Source: Bradyrhizobium sp.
GTDB lineage: Bacteria; Pseudomonadota; Alphaproteobacteria; Rhizobiales; Xanthobacteraceae
Assembly (NCBI RefSeq): GCF_016219575.1
Contig: NZ_JACRMG010000022.1
Span: 1-53,936 of the forward strand
Direction: 5' to 3'
DNA: 53,936 bases
The position numbers were made by a program, and so were the translations under genes. This document shows, one piece after another, positions 1 through 7,462 of this stretch (the stretch's first letter is position 1; each line of letters opens with the position of its first letter). The notes beneath the pieces were generated by a model that saw nothing but the letters and a program-made list of their open reading frames with translations, had not been told where the DNA came from and did no database searches.

Positions 1-127
1 AACATGCGCCGATGGGCCACAATCGCAGCATAAGCTTCACCCCGAACACAGCCACCTAGCCTTCAGCCCCAATCCGAAAGACGTCCCTCTTCCCTCTCAC
101 GGCCAATAAGTCCAATTACGCAACAGG

Positions 128-246
128 CCCCTTGTGGGAGAGGGTCGCTTCGCGCAGCGAAGCGGGGTGAGGGGTCTCCATCCGCGGAGACAGACCCCTC
201 ATCCGTCGCGCATCTGTCGATGCGCGCCACCTTCTCCCACAAGGGG
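128..246. repeat. Palindromic intergenic repeat (rhizobial type)
   Basis: The ends are perfect 14-bp inverted copies, CCCCTTGTGGGAGA at 128-141 and its complement at 233-246. Two smaller hairpins lie inside, one with TTCGCGCAGCGAA. It sits just past the stop of the LysE gene. It resembles the short palindromic elements that punctuate rhizobial genomes; a role in transcription termination or mRNA stability is possible but not shown. Bases 1-127 hold no gene that I can support. Confidence 0.6.
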
Positions 247-261
247 AGAAGGAAGAAAAGA

Positions 262-894
262 TCAAGCCCGCTTCTCCACCGCCATTTTCACCGCAAGCCC
301 GGCGAGCACCGTTCCCATCAGCCAGCGCTGGATCAGAAGCCATGCCGGCCGCGTGCCGAGGAATAACGCGATCGAGCCTGCGGCCAGCGCGATCATCGCA
401 TTCACACTGACGCTGATGACGATCTGGATCGAGCCGAGCGCAATCGATTGAACCAGCACGCTGCCTGCGGCGGGATCGATGAACTGCGGCAGCAGCGCCA
501 GATACAGCATCGCGATCTTTGGATTGAGCAGGTTGGTGAGCAGGCCCATAGCGAATAATTTGCGCGGACCGTCGACCTGCAACCTCCTCACCTGGAACGG
601 CGAGCGGCCGCCGGGCTTCAGCGCCTGCCAAGCCAGCCACAGCAGATAGGCCGCGCCGGCAAGGCGCAGCGCGTCATAGGCATAGGGCACGGCGAACAGG
701 AGCGCAGTGATGCCGAACGCCGCGCACAGCATGTAGAACACGAAGCCGAGCGCGACGCCGCCGAGCGAGACGATGCCGGCGGCGGGCCCTTGCGTGATCG
801 AGCGCGAGATCAGGTAGATCATGTTCGGCCCCGGCGTCAGCACGATGCCGAGCGAGACCAGGGCGAATCCGATGAGAGAGGCATGCGAGGGCAT
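262..894 (-). CDS. LysE/RhtB family amino-acid exporter
   Basis: A 210-residue inner-membrane protein of the usual length for LysE/RhtB exporters, which pump amino acids or similar small molecules out of the cell. The family signature LTPGPNMIYLI lies at about residues 20-30 inside the first hydrophobic segment. About five to six hydrophobic segments follow, and an ATG start fits the family N-terminus. It lies 92 bases downstream of polA on the same strand, with no functional link apparent. The substrate cannot be told from sequence. Confidence 0.85.
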   Translation of the reverse strand: MPSHASLIGFALVSLGIVLTPGPNMIYLISRSITQGPAAGIVSLGGVALGFVFYMLCAAFGITALLFAVPYAYDALRLAGAAYLLWLAWQALKPGGRSPFQVRRLQVDGPRKLFAMGLLTNLLNPKIAMLYLALLPQFIDPAAGSVLVQSIALGSIQIVISVSVNAMIALAAGSIALFLGTRPAWLLIQRWLMGTVLAGLAVKMAVEKRA

Positions 895-986
895 GCGCGT
901 TTTCTAGCGCACGATGTCCCGCGCTGTCATCGCGCCAATTGCACTCGGAGCAATTTTAGGCGTGGCCCGTGGTCAGCGCGAATGCG

Positions 987-3900
987 CTAATGCGCCTCGT
1001 CCCAGTTGTTCGCCGCGCGCGCGTCGACCTGCAGCGGCACCGACAGCAGCACGGCGGGGAACGGCGCGTCCTGCATGACGTGCTGCACCACCGGCAGCGT
1101 CGCCGCGACTTCCTTCTCGGGCACCTCGAAGATCAGCTCGTCATGCACCTGCAGCAGCATCTGCGCCGACAGTTTCTTCTCGGCGAGAGCATCCTCGATG
1201 CGGGTCATGGCGCGGCGGATGATGTCGGCCGCCGTGCCCTGGAGCCGCGCGTTGATCGCGGCGCGCTCGTTGAAGGCGCGGACCGAGGCGTTGGAAGCCT
1301 TGATCTCGGGGTAATGGCACTTTCGTCCGAACAGCGTCTCGACATAGCCGTGCTTGCGGCAAAACTCCTTCGTCGAGTCCATGTAGTCGCGGATGCCCGG
1401 GAAGCGCTCAAAGTACTTCTTGATGTAGGCGGATGCTTCCTCGCGCGCGATGCTTAGCTGGTTGGCGAGCCCAAACGCCGAGATGCCGTAGATGATTCCG
1501 AAGTTGATCGCCTTCGCGCGCCGGCGCACCTCGCCCGGCATGTCCTTGATCGGGACGCCGAACATTTCCGAGGCCGTCATGGCGTGAATGTCGAGCCCGT
1601 CCTTGAACGCCTGCTTCAGCTGCGGAATGTCGGCGATCTCGGCCAGCAGGCGCAATTCGATCTGCGAATAGTCGGCGGAGACCAGCTTGTGCCCGGGCGC
1701 GGCAATGAAGGCGCGGCGGATCTTGCGGCCGTCCTCGGTGCGAACCGGGATGTTCTGCAGATTCGGCTCGTTCGACGACAAACGCCCCGTGGTGGTCGCC
1801 GCCAGCGCGTAGGTCGTGTGCACGCGATGGGTCTGCGGATGCACGTAATTCGGCAGCGCGTCGGTATAGGTCGATTTAAGCTTGGAGACCTGGCGCCATT
1901 CCAGGATCTTCTTCGGGAATTCGTGGCCCTGCTCCGCGAGTTCGTCGAGTACCTGCGCCGAGGTCGACCACGCCCCGGTCTTGGTCTTGCTGCCGCCGGG
2001 CAACCCCATCTTGCCGAAGATGACATCGCCAAGTTGCTTGGGGCTGCCGACATTGATCGGCTCGCCCGCGAGCTCATGGATTTCCGCTTCCACCCGCGCC
2101 GCGGTCTGGGCGAAATCGCCCGACAGCCGCGACAGCACCTGCCGATCGATCGAGATGCCGCGTCGCTCCATCCGGGCCAGCACGCTCACCAGCGGACGCT
2201 CCAGCGTCTCGTAGACCGTATTCATGCGCTCGGCGACGAGGCGCGGCTTCAGCACGCGCCAGAGGCGCTCGATCATGTCGGCATATTCGGCGGAATATTC
2301 CGCGGCCCTGTCGATCGCGACCTGATCGAAGCTGAGTTTGCCCTTGCCGCTGCCGACCAGCGCGCCGTAGTCGATCACCACATGGTCGAACCAGCGCGAG
2401 GCCAGCGAATCCATCGCGTGCGAATTGCGTCCGGCGTCGAGCGCGTAGGACATCAGCTGCACGTCGTCATGATTGCACAGCGTGATGCCATGCTGCGCCA
2501 GCACGACCGCGGTGAACTTGATGTTGTAGCCTAGCTTGAGGATGCCGGCGGATTCCAGCAGCGGCTTCAGCGCGGCGAGCGCATCGGCGGCCTTGATCTG
2601 GTCGGGCGCGAGCCCCGCATCGAACAGCCCCGCTCCGCCGCCGGACTGTTTGTGGCCGAACGGCACATAGGCAGCGTCGTTGGGTGCCATCGCCAGAGCA
2701 AGGCCGGAAATCTCGGCCTGCATCGGATCGATGGAATCCGACATCGCATCAACAACGAAATGACCGGCCTCCGCAGCGCGCGCGATCCAGGCCTTGAGCG
2801 CATCGTGGCTGCGGATGGTCTCATATTTCTTGCGGTCGACCGGAATCTTCTTGACCGCTTCGGCACGTGCTTCCGCGAGCGAGACCGGCGTGCCCTTTGG
2901 GCTCGACGACTTGTCCTGCCTGTCGCCGGATTTCTTCGCTGCAGGCAACGGCTTGTCGCCGGGAAACAGATCACCCGTGGTATCGGCGGACCTGGCCTTG
3001 GCGGGTGCGGCCGCTGCTCCATCCTTGCTGCCGATATCCGGCGAGACATCGGCCGGATCGATCTGCGAATACTCCGCCACGCGGCGGGTGAGGGTGGAGA
3101 ATTCCATCGCCTTCAGGAACGCAATCAGCTTGCGGGCGTCGGGCTCGTGCACGGCGAGATCGTCGAGCGGCACTTCGAGATCGACCTTGTCGTCGAGCAG
3201 AACGAGCTTGCGCGAGATGCGCGCCTTGTCGGCATTCTCGATCAGCGCCTCGCGCCGCTTCGGCTGCTTGATCTCGGTAGCGCGGAATAACAGCTGCTCG
3301 AGGTCGCCATATTCGACAATCAGCTGCGCCGCGGTCTTGACGCCGATGCCGGGCACGCCGGGCACGTTGTCGGTGGAATCGCCGGCCAAGGCCTGCACCT
3401 CCACCACCTTCTCCGGCGGAACGCCGAACTTCTCGATCACCTCGGGGATACCGATGCGGCGATCCTTCATGGTGTCGTACATCACGACCTTGTCGGTCAC
3501 GAGCTGCATCAGGTCCTTGTCGGACGACACGATCGTCGTGGTCGCGCCGCGCTCGCTGGCCTGCCGCGCATAGGTCGCGATCAAATCGTCGGCCTCGAAG
3601 CCGCCTTGTTCCAGGCAGGGCAGATCAAAGGCGCGCACGGCGTCGCGGATCAGGCCGAATTGCGGGATCAGGTCGTCGGGCGCCGGCGGCCGGTGCGCCT
3701 TGTAGTCGGGATAGAGCTTGTTGCGGAACGTGACTTCAGACTTGTCGAACACGATGGCCAGGTGGGTCGGTCGGTTGTCGGGCGGCATGTCGCGGAGCAG
3801 CTTCCACAGCATGTTGCAGAAGCCGAGCACGGCGTTGACCTGCAGCCCGTCGGACTTGCGGTTCAGCGGCGGCAGCGCGTGATAGGCGCGAAAAATGTAG

Positions 3901-4016
3901 GAGGAGCCGTCCACCAGGAACACATGATCGCCCTTGGCGAGCGACTTTGCGGCGACCGGCTTGGGGGCGGCCTTGGCGGCGGGTTTTGCGGCGGCTTTGG
4001 GGGCTGTCTTCGGCAT
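987..4016 (-). CDS. polA: DNA polymerase I, proofreading site degenerate
   Basis: Repair and Okazaki-fragment polymerase, 1009 residues. A Lys/Ala-rich leader (1-28) precedes the 5'-3' exonuclease (about 30-320: GFEADDLIATYA, SSDKDLMQLV, GDSTDNVPGVPGIG). A linker, a 3'-5' exonuclease-like domain (about 400-590) and the polymerase domain follow. Motif A (DYSQIELRLLAE), motif B (RRRAKAINFGIIYG) and motif C (QVHDELIFE) are all intact. In the middle domain only one of the four E. coli metal ligands remains: D423 matches D355, but M425 replaces E357, T502 replaces D424 and Y578 replaces D501, while Y574 keeps the Y497 position. I infer an active polymerase and flap nuclease without proofreading, as in Taq-type enzymes. 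The ATG start is followed by the basic leader; a later start would lose it but keep the domain. Confidence 0.96.
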   Translation of the reverse strand: MPKTAPKAAAKPAAKAAPKPVAAKSLAKGDHVFLVDGSSYIFRAYHALPPLNRKSDGLQVNAVLGFCNMLWKLLRDMPPDNRPTHLAIVFDKSEVTFRNKLYPDYKAHRPPAPDDLIPQFGLIRDAVRAFDLPCLEQGGFEADDLIATYARQASERGATTTIVSSDKDLMQLVTDKVVMYDTMKDRRIGIPEVIEKFGVPPEKVVEVQALAGDSTDNVPGVPGIGVKTAAQLIVEYGDLEQLLFRATEIKQPKRREALIENADKARISRKLVLLDDKVDLEVPLDDLAVHEPDARKLIAFLKAMEFSTLTRRVAEYSQIDPADVSPDIGSKDGAAAAPAKARSADTTGDLFPGDKPLPAAKKSGDRQDKSSSPKGTPVSLAEARAEAVKKIPVDRKKYETIRSHDALKAWIARAAEAGHFVVDAMSDSIDPMQAEISGLALAMAPNDAAYVPFGHKQSGGGAGLFDAGLAPDQIKAADALAALKPLLESAGILKLGYNIKFTAVVLAQHGITLCNHDDVQLMSYALDAGRNSHAMDSLASRWFDHVVIDYGALVGSGKGKLSFDQVAIDRAAEYSAEYADMIERLWRVLKPRLVAERMNTVYETLERPLVSVLARMERRGISIDRQVLSRLSGDFAQTAARVEAEIHELAGEPINVGSPKQLGDVIFGKMGLPGGSKTKTGAWSTSAQVLDELAEQGHEFPKKILEWRQVSKLKSTYTDALPNYVHPQTHRVHTTYALAATTTGRLSSNEPNLQNIPVRTEDGRKIRRAFIAAPGHKLVSADYSQIELRLLAEIADIPQLKQAFKDGLDIHAMTASEMFGVPIKDMPGEVRRRAKAINFGIIYGISAFGLANQLSIAREEASAYIKKYFERFPGIRDYMDSTKEFCRKHGYVETLFGRKCHYPEIKASNASVRAFNERAAINARLQGTAADIIRRAMTRIEDALAEKKLSAQMLLQVHDELIFEVPEKEVAATLPVVQHVMQDAPFPAVLLSVPLQVDARAANNWDEAH

Positions 4017-4166
4017 GGCCGAAACTTAGGGATTTTTGCGCGGAATGACAGCCTCCGGGTGCGGGTTGTGACCGGGTTTTTTGCCTTTCCGGAGTTCAAT
4101 TCCAGATGGGTTGCGTCGGCGGCTGTTCCGTGTCCCCTTGGATCGCGGTGCACCGAAAGGAACGAC

Positions 4167-4757
4167 ATGACCACGCAACTCGACACGCTCATGGAGAAGC
4201 TGCGCGAGATTCAGGCCGAAATCGAGGTCGAACTGGCGAGGCGGCGGGAAGAGCTGCGTTTCCATCTCGAAAATCGCCGGATCGTCTTCGAGAAGGAGGT
4301 GCTGCGGCTGCACGGGCAAATCAAGGTCGGCCTGGCGCGCTATGTCCGCGAGGCCAACCCGCTGGTGGTGCTGACGGCGCCGGTGATCTATTCGATGATC
4401 GTTCCGATCGTCCTGCTCGACATCTCCGTCATGGCCTATCAGGCCATCTGCTTTCCGGCCTACGGGATCCCGAAGGTGAGCCGCCGCGACTATCTGGTGT
4501 TCGACCGCCACCACCTTGCCTATCTGAACGCTCTCGAAAAGATTAATTGCGCCTACTGCTCCTATGCCAATGGCGCGATCGCGTTCATGCGCGAGGTGGC
4601 GTCGCGCACCGAAATCTACTGGTGTCCGATCAAGCATGCCCGCCGTGTCCTGGGCCCGCACCCCCACTATCATGGCTTCGCCGATTTCGGCGATGCGGAG
4701 GGGTATCGTGCCAAGCTCGCGCAGCTGAAGGATGGCGTGAAGGTCGAGGGGGCCTGA
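4167..4757 (+). CDS. Coiled-coil membrane protein of unknown function
   Basis: A 196-residue protein I do not recognise by name. Residues about 1-55 are highly charged and heptad-like, which suggests a coiled coil. A hydrophobic stretch at about 70-95 (VVLTAPVIYSMIVPIVLLD) should anchor it in the membrane. The C-terminal part carries CAYC and a further Cys in EIYWCPIKHARR, a possible metal or disulfide site. The start at 4167 is supported by GAAAGG seven bases upstream; the same frame is open further upstream, but over polA on the other strand. It is divergent from polA. Likely a conserved protein, function unknown. Confidence 0.72.
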   Translation: MTTQLDTLMEKLREIQAEIEVELARRREELRFHLENRRIVFEKEVLRLHGQIKVGLARYVREANPLVVLTAPVIYSMIVPIVLLDISVMAYQAICFPAYGIPKVSRRDYLVFDRHHLAYLNALEKINCAYCSYANGAIAFMREVASRTEIYWCPIKHARRVLGPHPHYHGFADFGDAEGYRAKLAQLKDGVKVEGA

Positions 4758-4806
4758 TAACTCGAATCGATCGCCGATGCCGCAGCGGACGGCCGCGAAT
4801 GCAGTT

Positions 4807-5865
4807 CTACTCCGCCGCTTGCAGTGTTGCGGCCGGCTTTTTCGGCGCGATCCAGAATGCAACGGGGCGTTCGAACAGGAAGTTGGCGTGCGCGGCGAGC
4901 GCCGCGCGCCAGATCAGGATCGCGCCGGCCACCCCGGCGACGGTCACGATCAGCGAGACGGTGCCGATATCCGGGATTGCGCCGGTCTTCAGCAGCAGCG
5001 TTCGCGTCGTTGCCATCGGCAGGAAGAAGGCAAGATAGACGACGATCGAGTGTTCGCCGCAATAGCGCAGGAAGTCGAGCCAGCGCATGTGTGCGAGCAG
5101 AGTGCCGACGACGATGATGGCGGAGGCACCGGCCAGTCCCAGCGCCAGCGAGATCAGCGGCCGCTCGCTGTAACCGAACTCGACCAGCACGCCATTGATC
5201 AGCGCCCACAGCATTAGCGCGACGACTGCGAGCGCCGGATTGCCGCGCGCCCGGTCCGACAGCGCGAACACCCAGGCTGCCAGCCAGTAGCCGGCAAAGA
5301 AATAGACGTAGCGCGCGCAGAACTCGTCAATGACGGTCCAGCCGGTCGCGACGTGTGCGCTCTCCAGCAAGGCAGCAACGGCAAAGATCGCGAGCGGCGC
5401 CACTCGACGTGTCAGTTTTGTGACAACGAAGAAGACTGGAAGCAGATAGATGAACCACAGCGTGCCGAACGGCTCGATGAAGGATTCCAGATACAGATAG
5501 CCGACGTGCGCCCAGCTCGACTCGGCGGCCAGGCCCGGCGCCTTGAAGCCGAACTGGATGGTCACCCACAGCAGATAGAAGTAGGCGAAATGCACCACCT
5601 TGCGGTCGAGATAGGTGCGCCAGTCGCGGTCGATCACGACGGACAGGAAAAGCCCGGAAATCAGGAAGAAATCCGGCATCCGGAACGGTTTCGCGAACGC
5701 CACCAGCGCATGCATGAAGCCGGTCTGGCCGGCGGCTGCCTCCACCCCCAGCACCGAATGCATCATCACGACCATGACGATGCAGATGCCCTTGGCATAG
5801 TCGACCCAATCGATGCGGTGGCCCGCGGGACGATAGGTTGCTTCGGATGTGCCGTTTGGAGTCAT
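4807..5865 (-). CDS. Acyltransferase 3 family membrane protein
   Basis: A 352-residue multi-pass protein of the acyltransferase-3 family (OafA/OpgC relatives), which O-acylate sugars or glycans at the inner membrane. The N-terminus has the family pattern: RIDWVDYAKG, then a hydrophobic helix and VMMHSVLG with the conserved His. The FLISGLFLS segment follows and about ten hydrophobic segments run to the end. It is convergent with the coiled-coil protein gene and divergent from ugd. The latter might hint at a cell-surface sugar role, but the acceptor is unknown. Confidence 0.8.
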   Translation of the reverse strand: MTPNGTSEATYRPAGHRIDWVDYAKGICIVMVVMMHSVLGVEAAAGQTGFMHALVAFAKPFRMPDFFLISGLFLSVVIDRDWRTYLDRKVVHFAYFYLLWVTIQFGFKAPGLAAESSWAHVGYLYLESFIEPFGTLWFIYLLPVFFVVTKLTRRVAPLAIFAVAALLESAHVATGWTVIDEFCARYVYFFAGYWLAAWVFALSDRARGNPALAVVALMLWALINGVLVEFGYSERPLISLALGLAGASAIIVVGTLLAHMRWLDFLRYCGEHSIVVYLAFFLPMATTRTLLLKTGAIPDIGTVSLIVTVAGVAGAILIWRAALAAHANFLFERPVAFWIAPKKPAATLQAAE

Positions 5866-6005
5866 TGCTGTCCTGTTTCGGCGCGGCGAGGGCGCATCTT
5901 CGGCCGGATCTGTTTCTTTCTCCTTTATTCATACAAATGACATGCCGCTTTTTGCGGAACCTACCCCTTCCCATGGGGCCCCGAATTTCTTAAAGACCGG
6001 ACCGC

Positions 6006-6014
6006 GTTAACCAT
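6006..6014 (+). promoter_or_regulatory. CtrA-like half-site upstream of ugd
   Basis: GTTAACCAT lies 20 bases before the ugd start codon. TTAACCAT is the half-site type reported for the alphaproteobacterial cell-cycle regulator CtrA. A second TTAA at 5990-5993 is 13 bases away, not the canonical 7, so this is only a weak candidate. The rest of 5866-6033 shows no gene. Confidence 0.25.
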
Positions 6015-6033
6015 CGAGAAGCAGGTTCTTTCC

Positions 6034-7350
6034 ATGCGAATTGCCATGATTGGCACGGGTTATGTGGGACTGGTGTCCGGCGCCTGCTTTGCCGATTTCG
6101 GCCACCAGGTCACCTGCGTGGACAAGGACGAAAGCAAGATCGCCGCCCTTCGCCGCGGCGAGATTCCGATCTTCGAGCCGGGGCTGGATGCGCTGGTGGC
6201 CTCCAACGTGAAGGCCCGGCGTCTCGACTTCACCACCGATCTGAAGGCGCCGGTCGCCGAGGCCGATGCCGTGTTCATCGCGGTCGGCACGCCGTCGCGG
6301 CGCGGCGACGGCCATGCCGACCTCAGCTACGTCTATGCCGCCGCCCGCGAGATCGCGGAAGCGCTGGAAGGTTTCACGGTGGTCGTCACCAAGTCGACCG
6401 TGCCGGTCGGCACCGGCGACGAGGTCGAGCGGCGCATCCGTGAGGCCAATCCGAAGGCCGATTTTGTCGTCGCCTCCAATCCGGAATTCCTGCGCGAGGG
6501 CGCCGCAATCCGCGATTTCAAGTTCCCCGATCGCATCGTCGTCGGCACGTCCGATGAGCGCGCGCGCAAGGTGCTGAGCGATATCTATCGGCCGCTGTCA
6601 CTGAACCAGGCGCCGCTTATGTTCACGGCGCGACGCACGGCGGAGCTGATCAAATACGCCGCCAACGCCTTCCTCGCTACCAAGATCACCTTCATCAACG
6701 AGATCGCCGACCTCTCGGAAAAAGTCGGCGCCGACGTGCAGGAGGTCGCGCGCGGCATTGGCCTCGACAACCGCATCGGCTCGAAATTCCTGCATGCCGG
6801 TCCCGGCTTCGGCGGCTCGTGCTTCCCGAAGGATACCCGCGCGCTGGTCAAGATCGCGCAGGACCATGACGTGCAGCTGCGCATCGTCGAGGCGGTGCTC
6901 GGGGTCAACGACAACCGCAAGCGCGCCATGGCGCGCAAGGTCGCGACCGCCGCCGGCAATCTGCGCGGCAAGAAAGTCGCCGTGCTTGGGCTCACCTTCA
7001 AACCCGACACTGACGACATGCGCGAGGCGCCATCGATCCCGCTGGTGACGGGCCTGCTCGACATGGGCGCGAAAGTGCGCGCGCACGATCCGGTCGGCAT
7101 GGAGCAGGCGCGCAAGGAATTGCCCGAGATCGAATATTTCGACGATCCCTATGAGTGCGTCAGGGGCGCCGATGCCATGGTCGTGGTCACCGAATGGGTG
7201 CAGTACCGCACCCTCGACCTGGAGCGGCTGAAGGCCGAGATGGCGCAGCCGGTCGTGATCGATTTGCGCAACATCTACCGTCCCGCCGACATGGAAGCGC
7301 ACGGCTTTGTCTACGAGAGCGTCGGCCGCGCGCCCGAACCGAAGGTGTGA
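6034..7350 (+). CDS. ugd: UDP-glucose 6-dehydrogenase
   Basis: Oxidises UDP-glucose to UDP-glucuronate with two NAD+ in the cytoplasm, feeding exopolysaccharide and other glucuronate-containing polymers. It has 438 residues, typical for bacterial Ugd/TuaD. The N-terminal Rossmann motif GTGYVGLVSG starts at residue 7. The catalytic Cys is in GPGFGGSCFPKDT (about 255-268), and the C-terminal domain has GLTFKPDTDDMREAPS. The ATG start is fixed by the short distance to the Rossmann motif. It stands alone with its own upstream region (5866-6033). Confidence 0.95.
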   Translation: MRIAMIGTGYVGLVSGACFADFGHQVTCVDKDESKIAALRRGEIPIFEPGLDALVASNVKARRLDFTTDLKAPVAEADAVFIAVGTPSRRGDGHADLSYVYAAAREIAEALEGFTVVVTKSTVPVGTGDEVERRIREANPKADFVVASNPEFLREGAAIRDFKFPDRIVVGTSDERARKVLSDIYRPLSLNQAPLMFTARRTAELIKYAANAFLATKITFINEIADLSEKVGADVQEVARGIGLDNRIGSKFLHAGPGFGGSCFPKDTRALVKIAQDHDVQLRIVEAVLGVNDNRKRAMARKVATAAGNLRGKKVAVLGLTFKPDTDDMREAPSIPLVTGLLDMGAKVRAHDPVGMEQARKELPEIEYFDDPYECVRGADAMVVVTEWVQYRTLDLERLKAEMAQPVVIDLRNIYRPADMEAHGFVYESVGRAPEPKV

Positions 7351-7372
7351 GGGAAGTAAGCCCCACGATTCC

Positions 7373-7460
7373 GTCATGGCCGGGCTTGTCCCGGCCATCC
7401 ACGTCTTGTCTGTTAGGTAGGAAGTAAGACGTGGATGCCCGGGTCGAGCCCGGGCATGAC
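7373..7460. repeat. GTCATGGCCGGG...CGGGCATGAC palindromic repeat
   Basis: The inverted repeat starts GTCATGGCCGGGCTTGTCCCGG and ends with a CCCGGGCATGAC copy. CCACGTCTT and AAGACGTGG face each other in the middle. A close relative lies at 24530-24643. It fills the ugd-hrpB gap right up to the hrpB start. Confidence 0.65.
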
Positions 7461-7462
7461 GA

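Noticed and set aside
7373..7460. Riboswitch or small RNA in the palindromic gaps
   Set aside because: The same sequence recurs in unrelated gaps in both orientations, which fits an interspersed repeat and not a gene-specific leader.
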